From Amycolatopsis azurea DSM 43854 (GTDB taxonomy: Bacteria > Actinomycetota > Actinomycetes > Mycobacteriales > Pseudonocardiaceae): 64,000 nucleotides of DNA. The notes under the pieces were generated by a model. It was not told where the DNA came from and made no database searches. It saw only the letters and a list, made by a program, of their open reading frames with translations. How positions within the stretch are numbered: the stretch's first letter is position 1; every line of letters starts with the position of its first letter. Location: contig NZ_MUXN01000013.1 in NCBI RefSeq assembly GCF_001995215.1, positions 186,001-250,000 of the forward strand, read 5' to 3'. Positions 51,927 to 59,360 of this stretch are shown here, one piece after another. The translations under genes were made by a program, and so were the position numbers.

Positions 51927-52433
51927 TCAGGCAGTGCTGCAGGCGAGCCCCAGGATCTGGACGTCGACCATGCCCGCCCGCAGCGCGGCGTCCGGCGTGC
52001 CGAGCAGGCCGGCGATCCGGCCGGTGATCTCCCGGTCGATGAATTCGCGCAGCAGCGCCTCGGACTTCGGGTCGGTGGGCGCCGACCTCGTCAGCATGAC
52101 CAGCGGTGGGCGATCGGACTTGTCGAGGTTCTCCAGCAGCGTCCGGACGACGCGCTCGCCGAGGGTGCCGAGGTCGCCGTCGAAGAGTGACTCGATGGCG
52201 GGCGGGACGTCCTCGGACAGGTCGATCACGGCGCTGAACAGGCCCTGTTTGGTGCCGAAGAAGTAGAACACCATCGCCGGGTCGACCTCCGCCGCGGCGG
52301 CGATCGCGCGCACGGTCGTGCCGCTGTACCCGTTCCGGTCGAACAGTTCGCGGGCGACCTGGAGGACCCGCTGCTTGCTCTCCGCGCCGGACCGCCAGCG
52401 GCCCGGACGACGGTGTTCGTCGTGCTCTGTCAT
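51927..52433 (-). CDS. TetR family regulator, C-terminally short
   Basis: 168 residues. The DNA-binding domain is intact (KQRVLQVARELFDRNGYSGTTVRAIAAAAEVDPAMVFYFFGTKQGLFSAVI). The ligand domain follows the usual pattern up to AALRAGMVDVQILGLACSTA and then stops, where homologs continue for about 20-25 residues with a last helix (typically ...RYVLRLEPL...). The missing end would run into the convergent monooxygenase gene, 14 bp away. It is probably a truncated copy; stability and function are doubtful. Confidence 0.75.
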   Translation of the reverse strand: MTEHDEHRRPGRWRSGAESKQRVLQVARELFDRNGYSGTTVRAIAAAAEVDPAMVFYFFGTKQGLFSAVIDLSEDVPPAIESLFDGDLGTLGERVVRTLLENLDKSDRPPLVMLTRSAPTDPKSEALLREFIDREITGRIAGLLGTPDAALRAGMVDVQILGLACSTA

Positions 52434-52453
52434 GGCCTCCGGAGCTTCATCGG

Positions 52454-53016
52454 GTGATGAAGAAAGGGGTGGGGGCGATGGGGCTCGACATGCTGACGCG
52501 GAAGTCGTTGTCGTTGTTCAGCGCGGTGGGCGGCTGGCGCACGGTCGCCGAGGGTGTCGCGTCGCGAGCGCTGTTCCTGGTCGCGTACCTGGCGACCGCA
52601 AGGTCTGGCAGCCGGCGATCGGGCTGGTCGTGGTCGGCGTGTCCGCACTGCTCGCCGGGAGTTCCGGGCAGGCCGCCGACTTCTACCTGACCGTGGTCGT
52701 CACGCAGACCGGCGGCGGGGTGCTGTTCCTGCTGTCCATGCTGGTGCGCCGTCCGGTCGTCGGGGTGGTGTTGGGCATCGTGCGCGGCGAACGCCTCGCC
52801 TGGCGGCTCGACCGCCCACGGCGTCGGCGCTATTACCTGTGTACGGCGGTCTTCCTGGCGAAGTTCGCGATCGCCGCAGCGGTGCTGCTGCCGCTCTACC
52901 TGACCGAAGCGGTCGTCCCGCTCGGCATCGCCGCCACGCATCTGGGCGGGGCGCCCGCGGCGGGCGTCTGCGTCTACCTGTGCTGGCGGATCCTGCGCGA
53001 GCGACCGGTGGCGTAA
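52454..53016 (+). pseudogene. DUF3159-like membrane protein gene with internal deletion and frameshift
   Basis: From GTG 52454 the first ~49 codons read as the N-terminal part of a DUF3159-type protein (LFSAVGGWRTVAEGVASRALFLVAYLATA). Near 52602 the family pattern continues in another frame (KVWQPAIGLVVVGVSALLAG, ADFYLTVVVTQTGGGVLFLLSMLVRRPVVGVVLGIV, LAWRLDRPRRRRYYLCTAVFLAKFAIAAAVLLPLYL) and runs to the stop at 53016. About 22-28 codons expected at the join are missing. So a deletion not divisible by three has broken the gene. It is next to the truncated TetR gene, in a locally decayed patch. Confidence 0.7.
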
Positions 53017-53020
53017 GCTG

Positions 53021-53043
53021 TGAACGAAAAACCATTCTGTTCA
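53021..53043. promoter_or_regulatory. Possible TetR operator upstream of 53063
   Basis: TGAAC (53021-53025) and GTTCA (53039-53043) are inverted around a 13-bp AT-rich centre, 20 bp before the start of the TetR gene. Arms are short, so this is a weak call based on position and base composition. Confidence 0.4.
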
Positions 53044-53062
53044 TAGGTACGCAGGAGCAGGG

Positions 53063-53659
53063 ATGCCGACTCCGTTCACCGCCGAGGACCGTGCCCGGAT
53101 CACCGAGCTGCTCGTGGACGCCGGACGTGGCCTGTTCGCCGCCCAAGGCCTGCGCAAGACCTCCTTGGACGACCTCGTCGCTCCCGCCGGGATCGCCAAA
53201 AGCAGCTTCTACGCCTTCTTCGACTCCAAGGAGGCGCTGTACCTGGAGCTGATGCTGCGGCAGGCTCCGCGGCTGCACGAACACCTGGCCGAGGTGCTGG
53301 ACGAGGCCGAAACCGCGCGTGCCGCGCTCGGCGGTTTCCTGCGCGCCACCGTGCGGATGCTGGACGAAAACCCGCTCTATCGACGACTCGTCACCCATCC
53401 CGAGGAGATGCGGGCGGTGGCCCGGCGCATGGGCCCCGACGAGATGGCCAGGGCGGAGCGGATGCTGCCGCTGCCCGGGTTCCTGGAGGCGGCCAGGCGC
53501 AAGGGGCAGCTCATCGAGGTCGACGACGACGAACTGCTCGGGGTGCTCCAGTCCGTCTTGCTGCTGCCCCTGCATCGCCAGGACATCGGCGAGCAGCGCT
53601 ATCCCGCCGTGCTCGACAGGCTCATCGACATCGTCGCGGCAGGACTGACCAAGGAGTGA
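53063..53659 (+). CDS. TetR family transcriptional regulator
   Basis: 198 residues, ATG 53063 with AGGAGCAG upstream. The DNA-binding domain is RARITELLVDAGRGLFAAQGLRKTSLDDLVAPAGIAKSSFYAFFDSKEALYLELM. The C-terminal part has helices typical of the family and ends in LDRLIDIVAAGLTKE. Its stop overlaps the start of the alpha/beta hydrolase gene by GTGA (53656-53659), so repressor and enzyme are one operon under the possible operator upstream. Confidence 0.92.
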   Translation: MPTPFTAEDRARITELLVDAGRGLFAAQGLRKTSLDDLVAPAGIAKSSFYAFFDSKEALYLELMLRQAPRLHEHLAEVLDEAETARAALGGFLRATVRMLDENPLYRRLVTHPEEMRAVARRMGPDEMARAERMLPLPGFLEAARRKGQLIEVDDDELLGVLQSVLLLPLHRQDIGEQRYPAVLDRLIDIVAAGLTKE

Positions 53660-54444
53660 CCGTGCGCGAAGGGGTACTGGCCGGAGGCGCCGCCTACCTG
53701 GAATTCGGAACGGGACGCCCGCTCGTGGTCTTCCGCACGGTGCTGCCGGACTCGGGCAACCCCACGGGGGCCGCCCGGTGGGCGGAGACACGCTCCCTCA
53801 AGCCGCTGGCCGCGCGCTTCACCGTGCTGACGGTCGGCCGCCGTCCCGGACTCGAACCCGGCGTCACCATGGCGGATCTCGCCGCCCACCACGCCGAGGA
53901 ACTGCGAGACCGGTTCGACGGTCCGGTGGACGTGCTCGGCCTGTCCACGGCCGGTTGCCTGGCGCTGCAGTTCGCCGCCGACCACCCCGGCTCGGTGCGA
54001 CGGCTGGTGGTCGGCGCCGCGGGCGTCCGCCTCGGACCGGACGGCCGTCGCGTCCAACGCGAGTACGCGGACCTGCTGGCAGCCGGGCGACACCGCTCCG
54101 CGGCCATGGCGCTGGCGCCCACGGTCGCGGACTCCCGGCTCGGGCGGGCCTTGATGGCCGGGCTGCTGGGGCTGACCGCCGGCCGCCCGGCGGACCCGGG
54201 CGGCATGGTGGCCATGCTGCGGGCCGAGGACACCTTCGACATCGAAGACCGCCTCGGCGAGATCACCGCGCCCACGCTGGTGATCGCCGGTGGACGGGAC
54301 GCCCTCTACCCGCCCGGGCTCGCCGAACGAGCCGCGAGCGGAGTGCACCACGGCGACCTCAAGATCTACGAAGGGCGTCGGCACCACACCGTGATGACCG
54401 ACCGCCGGTTCGCCGGGGACGTCATCGGCTTCCTCGGTGCCTGA
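53656..54444 (+). CDS. Alpha/beta hydrolase
   Basis: 262 residues from GTG 53656. The fold is shown by FGTGRPLVVFRTVLPDSG (oxyanion region), the nucleophile elbow VLGLSTAGCLALQFAADHP with Ser of LSTAG, the acid in PTLVIAGGRDALYPP, and the catalytic His near GRRHHTVMTDRR. The elbow is G-L-S-T-A, slightly off the G-x-S-x-G rule, which is seen in some members. Being co-transcribed with a TetR repressor suggests an inducible ester or lactone hydrolase. Its stop codon sits at the left edge of the operator for the next gene. Confidence 0.88.
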   Translation: MTVREGVLAGGAAYLEFGTGRPLVVFRTVLPDSGNPTGAARWAETRSLKPLAARFTVLTVGRRPGLEPGVTMADLAAHHAEELRDRFDGPVDVLGLSTAGCLALQFAADHPGSVRRLVVGAAGVRLGPDGRRVQREYADLLAAGRHRSAAMALAPTVADSRLGRALMAGLLGLTAGRPADPGGMVAMLRAEDTFDIEDRLGEITAPTLVIAGGRDALYPPGLAERAASGVHHGDLKIYEGRRHHTVMTDRRFAGDVIGFLGA

Positions 54445-54487
54445 CTTTTGAGGAACGTTCGTTCTTGACTGATCGTTCCTCAAAAGT
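54444..54487. promoter_or_regulatory. Long inverted repeat, operator of the TetR gene at 54501
   Basis: ACTTTTGAGGAACG (54444-54457) and CGTTCCTCAAAAGT (54474-54487) are perfect 14-bp inverted arms around a 16-bp centre that itself contains GTTCGTTC. The left arm begins at the last base of the hydrolase stop codon. The right arm ends 13 bp before ATG 54501. It could bind TetR dimers, and as RNA it could also form a hairpin that ends the hydrolase transcript. Confidence 0.75.
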
Positions 54488-54500
54488 CTATCGTCGAGGC

Positions 54501-55001
54501 ATGGGCAGACGGAGGGCGTTCGACGAGGACGAGGTGGTGCGCGCCGCCGTCGGGTTGTTCGGTGGCCGCGCGTACGACGGGGTGTCCGTCGACGACCTCG
54601 TCACCCACCTCGGCGTGCACCGCAACAGCCTGTACAAGACGTTCGGCAGCAAGCGGGGTCTCTACCTGGTCGCCCTGCGCCGCCACCTCGCCGACGACGT
54701 CCGCCCCTTGGCCGAAGCGCTCGCCGCGGCACCGGACGCCGCGACCGCGCTGCGGCTCGTCACGGCGGCCGACCTCGGCCTGCTGCTGCTCGCGGCCGTC
54801 GAACAGGCACCGGCCGACGAGGAGGTGGCCGCCGAGGTGGCCGCGGGGCTGGCCGCCGTCGACCAGGCGATCGCCGGCGCGCTCGGCATCCCCACCGCCC
54901 TGGCCGCCGCCCTCACGGCCGCCGCACTGGGGCTCCTCCTGCGCGGCGACCCCGACGGTGCCCGCTCCGCGCTGACCCGACGACTCGATCCCCTCGACTG
55001 A
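54501..55001 (+). CDS. TetR family transcriptional regulator
   Basis: 166 residues from ATG 54501 (CGAGG upstream); the frame is open further up but only as antisense-style sequence over the hydrolase. The DNA-binding domain is RRRAFDEDEVVRAAVGLFGGRAYDGVSVDDLVTHLGVHRNSLYKTFGSKRGLYLVALRRHL. The C-terminal domain is short and Ala-rich, at the low end of family length. The 14-bp inverted repeat directly upstream is the probable autoregulatory site. It is followed 13 bp later by the PH-like protein gene. Confidence 0.88.
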   Translation: MGRRRAFDEDEVVRAAVGLFGGRAYDGVSVDDLVTHLGVHRNSLYKTFGSKRGLYLVALRRHLADDVRPLAEALAAAPDAATALRLVTAADLGLLLLAAVEQAPADEEVAAEVAAGLAAVDQAIAGALGIPTALAAALTAAALGLLLRGDPDGARSALTRRLDPLD

Positions 55002-55014
55002 CAAGGAAACCGAC

Positions 55015-55374
55015 ATGGCACTGGTCAACACCGACGGCGACGACCTCGTTGTCGTGATGGAAGGTCTCGACAAGCTCTGGGCGCTGAAGAGCCGCCTGAC
55101 CATCCCGCTCGCCAACGTCCGCGGCGCGACCGCGGACCCCGGCATCGCCGCCGACCCCAAGGGAATCCGGGCGCCCGGTGCCCACGTGCCCGGCGTGATC
55201 ACGGCGGGCACCTTCCACCTCGACGGCGAAAAGGTCTTCTGGGACGTCAAGGACCCGTCGAAGGCCGTCGTGATCGAACTCGCCGACGAGCGCTACTCCC
55301 GGCTGGTCCTCCAGGTCGACGACCCGCGCGCGACCGTAGCGCTGGTCCAGGACGCCCTGCGCGGAACGAAGTGA
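55015..55374 (+). CDS. Small bacterial PH-domain-like protein
   Basis: 119 residues from ATG 55015 with AAGGAAA upstream. It is predicted to be mostly beta strand: DDLVVVMEGLDKLWALKSRLTIPLANVRGATADP, FWDVKDPSKAVVIELADERYSRLVLQVDDPRATVALVQDAL, ending in a helix. The pattern 'EGLDKLWALKSRLTIPLANVRG' is that of small PH-like or YdeP-like proteins common in actinobacteria; function unknown. It is in an operon with the TetR gene upstream and may report on or take part in the same response. It converges on dnaB. Confidence 0.75.
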   Translation: MALVNTDGDDLVVVMEGLDKLWALKSRLTIPLANVRGATADPGIAADPKGIRAPGAHVPGVITAGTFHLDGEKVFWDVKDPSKAVVIELADERYSRLVLQVDDPRATVALVQDALRGTK

Positions 55375-55376
55375 GC

Positions 55377-58001
55377 CTAGTCGTGTGACAGGTCGACGAA
55401 GCGGCTGTAGTGCAGCTGGTGCGCGACGGTGATCGTCGCCGTCGGACCGGCACGGTGCTTCGCGATGATCAGGTCCGCCTCGCCCGCGCGCGGGTCGTCC
55501 CGCTCCCAGGCGTCGGGCCGGTTGACCAGGATGACGAGGTCGGCGTCCTGCTCCAGCGAGCCGGACTCACGGAGGTCGGACAGCATCGGGCGTTTGTCGG
55601 TCCGCTGCTCGGGACCACGGTTCAGCTGGCTGATCGCGATCACCGGGACCTCGATCTCCTTGGCCAGCAGCTTCATCTGCCGCGAGAACTCCGAGACCTC
55701 CTGCTGCCGGGACTCGACGCGCTTGCCCGAGGTCATCAGCTGGAGGTAGTCGAGGACGACGAGCTTGAGGTCGTTCCGCTGCTTGAGCCGCCGGGCCTTC
55801 GCGCGGATCTCCATCATCGTCATGTTCGGCGAGTCGTCGACGAACAGCGGCGCCTCGGAGACCTCGCTCATCCGGCGCGCGAGCCGGGTCCAGTCGTCGT
55901 CGGACATCTTCCCACCGCGCATGTCCGCCAGGCGGATCCGTGCTTCGGCCGAGAGCATGCGCATGACGATCTCGGTCCTGCTCATTTCCAGCGAGAAGAT
56001 CACGCTGGTCAGACCGTGTTTGATGGACGCCGAACGCGCGAAGTCCAGCCCGAGCGTCGAGTTGTGGGTCGGGACCATCGATCGTCCGGCCAGGTACAGA
56101 TGGTCCGGCGCGTCGACTTCCACGCACCGCACCGGAACGGACGGTACGGGGCGGACGTCCACGATGTAGCGAAGGTGCGGGCGGACGCGGACATTGGTGA
56201 GCCGTTCCTTCTGCAGCAGGTGCTTGCGCTGCAGCCAGAAAACCCGGTCCTGGGTGGTGAAGCCGAGGATGTACTCAGTCGAGGTCTCCTCGCTGCGCCC
56301 CTTGACCCTCTTGGTCGTGAGCGCGCAGCGGTAACCGAGGCTGACGATCAGTTCCCGGGTCTGCTCGGCGAGCACTTTGCTCGTCACGGCGAACTGGACC
56401 GCGCCTGAATGGTTGACGGTGCCGTCGGTGTCGAGCAGCCCGGCCAGCAGCGCGCGGCGTTGTTCGACGGACGCCCGCAGGTAGTCCACGGGGATGTGCT
56501 TGTCGCCGAGTACGCCGAGCGTGCGAAGAATCGCCTGCACGCTGCCGTGCTCGTTGCGGCAGGCCTGGCAAAGCCGCATTCCCGTCGACGGGCGCCCGCA
56601 GTCGGGGCAGGTCGGAGCGGGCACCGGGGAGCTCTGGAAACGCACCTTGCCGCCGCAGGAACGGCCACACGTCCGCACTTGGGAGGTCTGGGGAAGGAAC
56701 GGCTCCCCGCACACCTCGCAACTCCGGTATTCCACCGGGTCCGAGGGGACCAGCCGCAGGGTGTACGACATTTCGCCGCGCCGTTGCACCAGAAGCCCGG
56801 CTTCCGCCTCCAGGTAGCAGATGATCTCCGGGTCCGCCGTGGTGAAGCGCGCGCTGGCCGAGTGGCCGTCACCCAGCCAGGCTCCGAGCGCGTAGGGGTG
56901 GAGCGGGAGATCGCGCTCAGGCAGCTGCAGTGGAGCCGTGGTCCCGATCGAGTGGTTGGCGCGCCGATCCGCGGTCTCGCACCGCACGGTGGCCGCCAGC
57001 TCTTCCGTCGTCCGTACCGCCGGACCGCTCGTCGAACGGCGGGACGCCCTCGTGTCGGTCAGCCACTGATGTTCCGCGTCCGCGAGGATCACCGTGCCGT
57101 CCGAGAACTCGACCTCGTAGCAAGGCCGGCCCGCCATGACCTCGGTCGCGGCGACCACGGTCGTCGGACGGCCGTTCGCGCCGATCAGCCGGTCGCCGGG
57201 CCGGACCTCGCCCATCGTCGTCCAGCCGTCGGGAGTGGCCAGCGGGGTGTCCAGCGCGAGCGCCTTCCCTACACCGGGACGCGCCGCGACGATGATCATC
57301 TGGCCGGGGTGCAGGCCGTTGGTCAGATCGTCGAAGTCGGCGAACCCGGTCGGGATGCCCTGCGACTGCCCACCACGCGACGCGATCGCGTCGATCTCGT
57401 CCATGGTCGGCTGGAGCAGCTCTTCCAGCGCGACGTAGTCCTCGCTGGTGCGCCGCTCGGTGACGTCGTAGATCGCGGCCTGCGCGCGGTCGACGACCTC
57501 GTCGATGTTCGCGCCGTCGGCCGCGGCCGCGCCGTAGCCGTACTGCACGATCCGCGTGCCCGCCTCGACCAGGCGCCGCAGGACGGCCTTTTCGGAGACG
57601 ATCTCCGCGTAGTACCCGGCGTTCGCCGCCGTCGGCACCGTCGCGATCAGGGTGTGCAGGTACGGGGCGCCGCCGACGCGGCCGAGTTCGCCGCGGCGTT
57701 CCAGTTCGGCGGAGACGGTGATCGGGTCGGCGGGCTCGCCGCGCCCGTAGAGGTCGAGGACGACGTCGTAGATCGCCTGATGCGCGGGGCGGTAGAAGTC
57801 GTCGGGTCCGAGGGCTTCGATGACGTCGGCGACGGCGTCCTTCGACAGCAGCATGCCGCCGAGCACGGACTGCTCGGCCGCGATGTCCTGCGGCGGCTGG
57901 CGGTCGTACTCACCGCCGCGCGGACCGGGGTCGCTGGGACCCGGGTCGGACTCCGAGTACATCGGATTGCGGTCGTCGGTCAGCGCCACCGCTGCTGCCA
58001 C
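55377..58001 (-). CDS. dnaB: Replicative DNA helicase with intein
   Basis: 874 residues including a 401-residue intein; the spliced helicase is 473 residues, the usual size. It unwinds DNA ahead of the replisome as a hexamer. The N-terminal domain is GEYDRQPPQDIAAEQSVLGGMLLSKDAV. The RecA-like part has Walker A RPGVGK|STLGLD, split by the intein after Lys246, then Walker B VVLDYLQLM and SQLNRGPEQR. GTG 58001 lies directly against GAGGAGG; the in-frame GTG 57989, spaced ~11 bp from it, may be the real start. The layout, insertion site and even total length match M. tuberculosis DnaB. Confidence 0.96.
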   Translation of the reverse strand: MAAAVALTDDRNPMYSESDPGPSDPGPRGGEYDRQPPQDIAAEQSVLGGMLLSKDAVADVIEALGPDDFYRPAHQAIYDVVLDLYGRGEPADPITVSAELERRGELGRVGGAPYLHTLIATVPTAANAGYYAEIVSEKAVLRRLVEAGTRIVQYGYGAAAADGANIDEVVDRAQAAIYDVTERRTSEDYVALEELLQPTMDEIDAIASRGGQSQGIPTGFADFDDLTNGLHPGQMIIVAARPGVGKALALDTPLATPDGWTTMGEVRPGDRLIGANGRPTTVVAATEVMAGRPCYEVEFSDGTVILADAEHQWLTDTRASRRSTSGPAVRTTEELAATVRCETADRRANHSIGTTAPLQLPERDLPLHPYALGAWLGDGHSASARFTTADPEIICYLEAEAGLLVQRRGEMSYTLRLVPSDPVEYRSCEVCGEPFLPQTSQVRTCGRSCGGKVRFQSSPVPAPTCPDCGRPSTGMRLCQACRNEHGSVQAILRTLGVLGDKHIPVDYLRASVEQRRALLAGLLDTDGTVNHSGAVQFAVTSKVLAEQTRELIVSLGYRCALTTKRVKGRSEETSTEYILGFTTQDRVFWLQRKHLLQKERLTNVRVRPHLRYIVDVRPVPSVPVRCVEVDAPDHLYLAGRSMVPTHNSTLGLDFARSASIKHGLTSVIFSLEMSRTEIVMRMLSAEARIRLADMRGGKMSDDDWTRLARRMSEVSEAPLFVDDSPNMTMMEIRAKARRLKQRNDLKLVVLDYLQLMTSGKRVESRQQEVSEFSRQMKLLAKEIEVPVIAISQLNRGPEQRTDKRPMLSDLRESGSLEQDADLVILVNRPDAWERDDPRAGEADLIIAKHRAGPTATITVAHQLHYSRFVDLSHD
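56061..57263 (-). other. DnaB intein with LAGLIDADG endonuclease motifs and a Cys-rich insert
   Basis: Residues 247-647 of the precursor, beginning ALALDTPLATPDGW and ending VPTHN before Ser648. Residue 1 is Ala, not Cys or Ser. The W-C-T set of class 3 inteins is seen: W313 in HQWLT, C626 in VRCVEVD, T645 in VPTHN, so splicing probably uses the internal Cys. Two dodecapeptide motifs, ALGAWLGDG (371-379) and LLAGLLDTDG (518-527), mark a homing endonuclease. Between them, C428/C431/C445/C449 and C465/C468/C478/C481 form two zinc-ribbon-like units. Splicing is essential here because it restores Walker A. Confidence 0.9.
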
Positions 58002-58202
58002 CTCCTCAAGACATCGAACACGCGTTCGATTATGCCAGATTTTCCCCGGTCACTCCGCCTGCGCCCGCCGGCCGCCCTCCCCAGGCTCCCGGCGCTCCCC
58101 TGCGTCCACCTCCGGGCCGGACGAACGCCACTGTGCGTACCGGCCCGGCGGGCACGGTAGGCCCCCCGAAAGGACCAGCGCAATTTCGCCTGGGGACCGC
58201 CC

Positions 58203-58331
58203 TGTGGATAACCTGGGGATGACTGCGGGCATCCCTTCACAGGTGGCCCGAAGCCTGTGTACAACTTGTGGGCAACGCTGGGATGGTCTGACAAAAGTGC
58301 TGGTCAGGGCCTGTGGAGACACTGTGGAGAA
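58203..58331. promoter_or_regulatory. Cluster of DnaA-box-like 9-mers upstream of dnaB
   Basis: TGTGGATAA (58203-58211) is the complement of the classical box TTATCCACA. Related 9-mers are TGTGTACAA (58256-58264), TGTGGGCAA (58267-58275), TGTGGAGAC (58312-58320) and TGTGGAGAA (58323-58331), with TGTGGATGA further on at 58408. All have the same orientation. The 464-bp gap between the EspG gene and dnaB (58002-58465) has no gene and otherwise holds the dnaB promoter region. Regulation of dnaB by DnaA is an inference; this is not the usual dnaA-dnaN origin context. Confidence 0.5.
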
Positions 58332-58465
58332 CTTTATTCAACTCGCGACGGCGTGTCGGGCAAAACGTGTCGTTCGGCGTGTCGCACGGGGGCGCACAGG
58401 GGTGCCCTGTGGATGAATGCCACGGAGAGTAGAGGGATGACCCGGAGGGCTGAACGGCACGTGAT

Positions 58466-59263
58466 TCAGGACGCGAACAACCTGCCCTGTGCGCTCCGTA
58501 GTCGTTCTCCGAGAACCTGCTGGTCGGCGGGTGTGAAGGCGATCCTCGGCTCGCCACTCCCCGGTATCTCCTCGGTCAGCCACCGGCCTTCGGTCGTATC
58601 GATGTAGTTCACCGGGCGTTCGATCCGCTGCCGCGCGCCGCTCCGGCCGCGAGCGGCGACGTACAGGCTGCCACTCCCCAAACGGCGTAACGAGAGGATA
58701 CGGCGAAGCTCGTCCGCCTCCTGGCTGCCCGCGCTCTGGCGGCCGCTGCGAAGCACCTCGAAGCCTTCGTCCTGCGCCGTCGACGACGAGCGCGAGGTCT
58801 CGACCTGACTCTTCGGGACGGCGACCGGGCGCCCGCGTCCCGGCGCGAGCTTCGGGATCTGGTCGAGGAACTCGGTGAGCAGTTCTTCGGGCCGCACCGA
58901 GGCGAGCGCGACGCCGTCGTGCTCGCTGTGACGGGCGAGGACGAAGCCCTCGCCACCGGCGCTCCCCGCGAGCATGGTGAAGCTCAGCGCCTTGCCTTCG
59001 AACCCGCCGTCGACCCAGCCGTAGTACTCCAGCGCCGGCCTGGAGATCGCTTCGAGTGTCGCCTTGAACCCGGGGTGCAGGCCCCGCGGGCCGAACAGAC
59101 CCTGGCTCGCTAGCTCTTCGTTGGTCCGCTCGTCCTCGGCCCGCTGCGCGCCCTCGTCGTACCAGGTCGGCGTTTCCGACAGGATCGTGTGCGGCTCGCC
59201 GCCCCGGCGGCGGATCAGCGTGATGAGGGTGCCGGTCGTGATCGTGACCTGCTTGTCCAGCAC
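58466..59263 (-). CDS. ESX secretion-associated EspG-like chaperone
   Basis: 265 residues from GTG 59263 (AGGGGGC upstream). The pattern agrees with EspG: TLITLIRRRGGEPHTILSETPTWYDEGAQ, EYYGWVDG, GGEGFVLARHSEHDGVALASVRPEELLTEFLDQIPKLAPGRG and VNYIDTTEGRWL near the end. EspG proteins bind the tips of PE/PPE-type substrates in the cytoplasm and deliver them to the ESX channel. The PPE-like gene lies 97 bp upstream on the same strand, which is the expected client. No ESX core genes are nearby. Confidence 0.9.
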   Translation of the reverse strand: MLDKQVTITTGTLITLIRRRGGEPHTILSETPTWYDEGAQRAEDERTNEELASQGLFGPRGLHPGFKATLEAISRPALEYYGWVDGGFEGKALSFTMLAGSAGGEGFVLARHSEHDGVALASVRPEELLTEFLDQIPKLAPGRGRPVAVPKSQVETSRSSSTAQDEGFEVLRSGRQSAGSQEADELRRILSLRRLGSGSLYVAARGRSGARQRIERPVNYIDTTEGRWLTEEIPGSGEPRIAFTPADQQVLGERLRSAQGRLFAS

Positions 59264-59360
59264 CGGAACTGCCCCCTAGTCGTTCATGGTCGGCCGGCCC
59301 GGTACGAGACAAGCCGGGCGCGGCCCCAATCTTGGCACGCGCCCGGCCCGACCGTTGCCA

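Noticed and set aside
43100..55374. Biosynthetic gene cluster
   Set aside because: There is no polyketide, peptide or terpene synthase and each enzyme has its own regulator; the block reads as separate switches.
58002..58465. Chromosomal origin of replication
   Set aside because: DnaA-box-like words occur, but the dnaA-dnaN context and an AT-rich unwinding region are absent.
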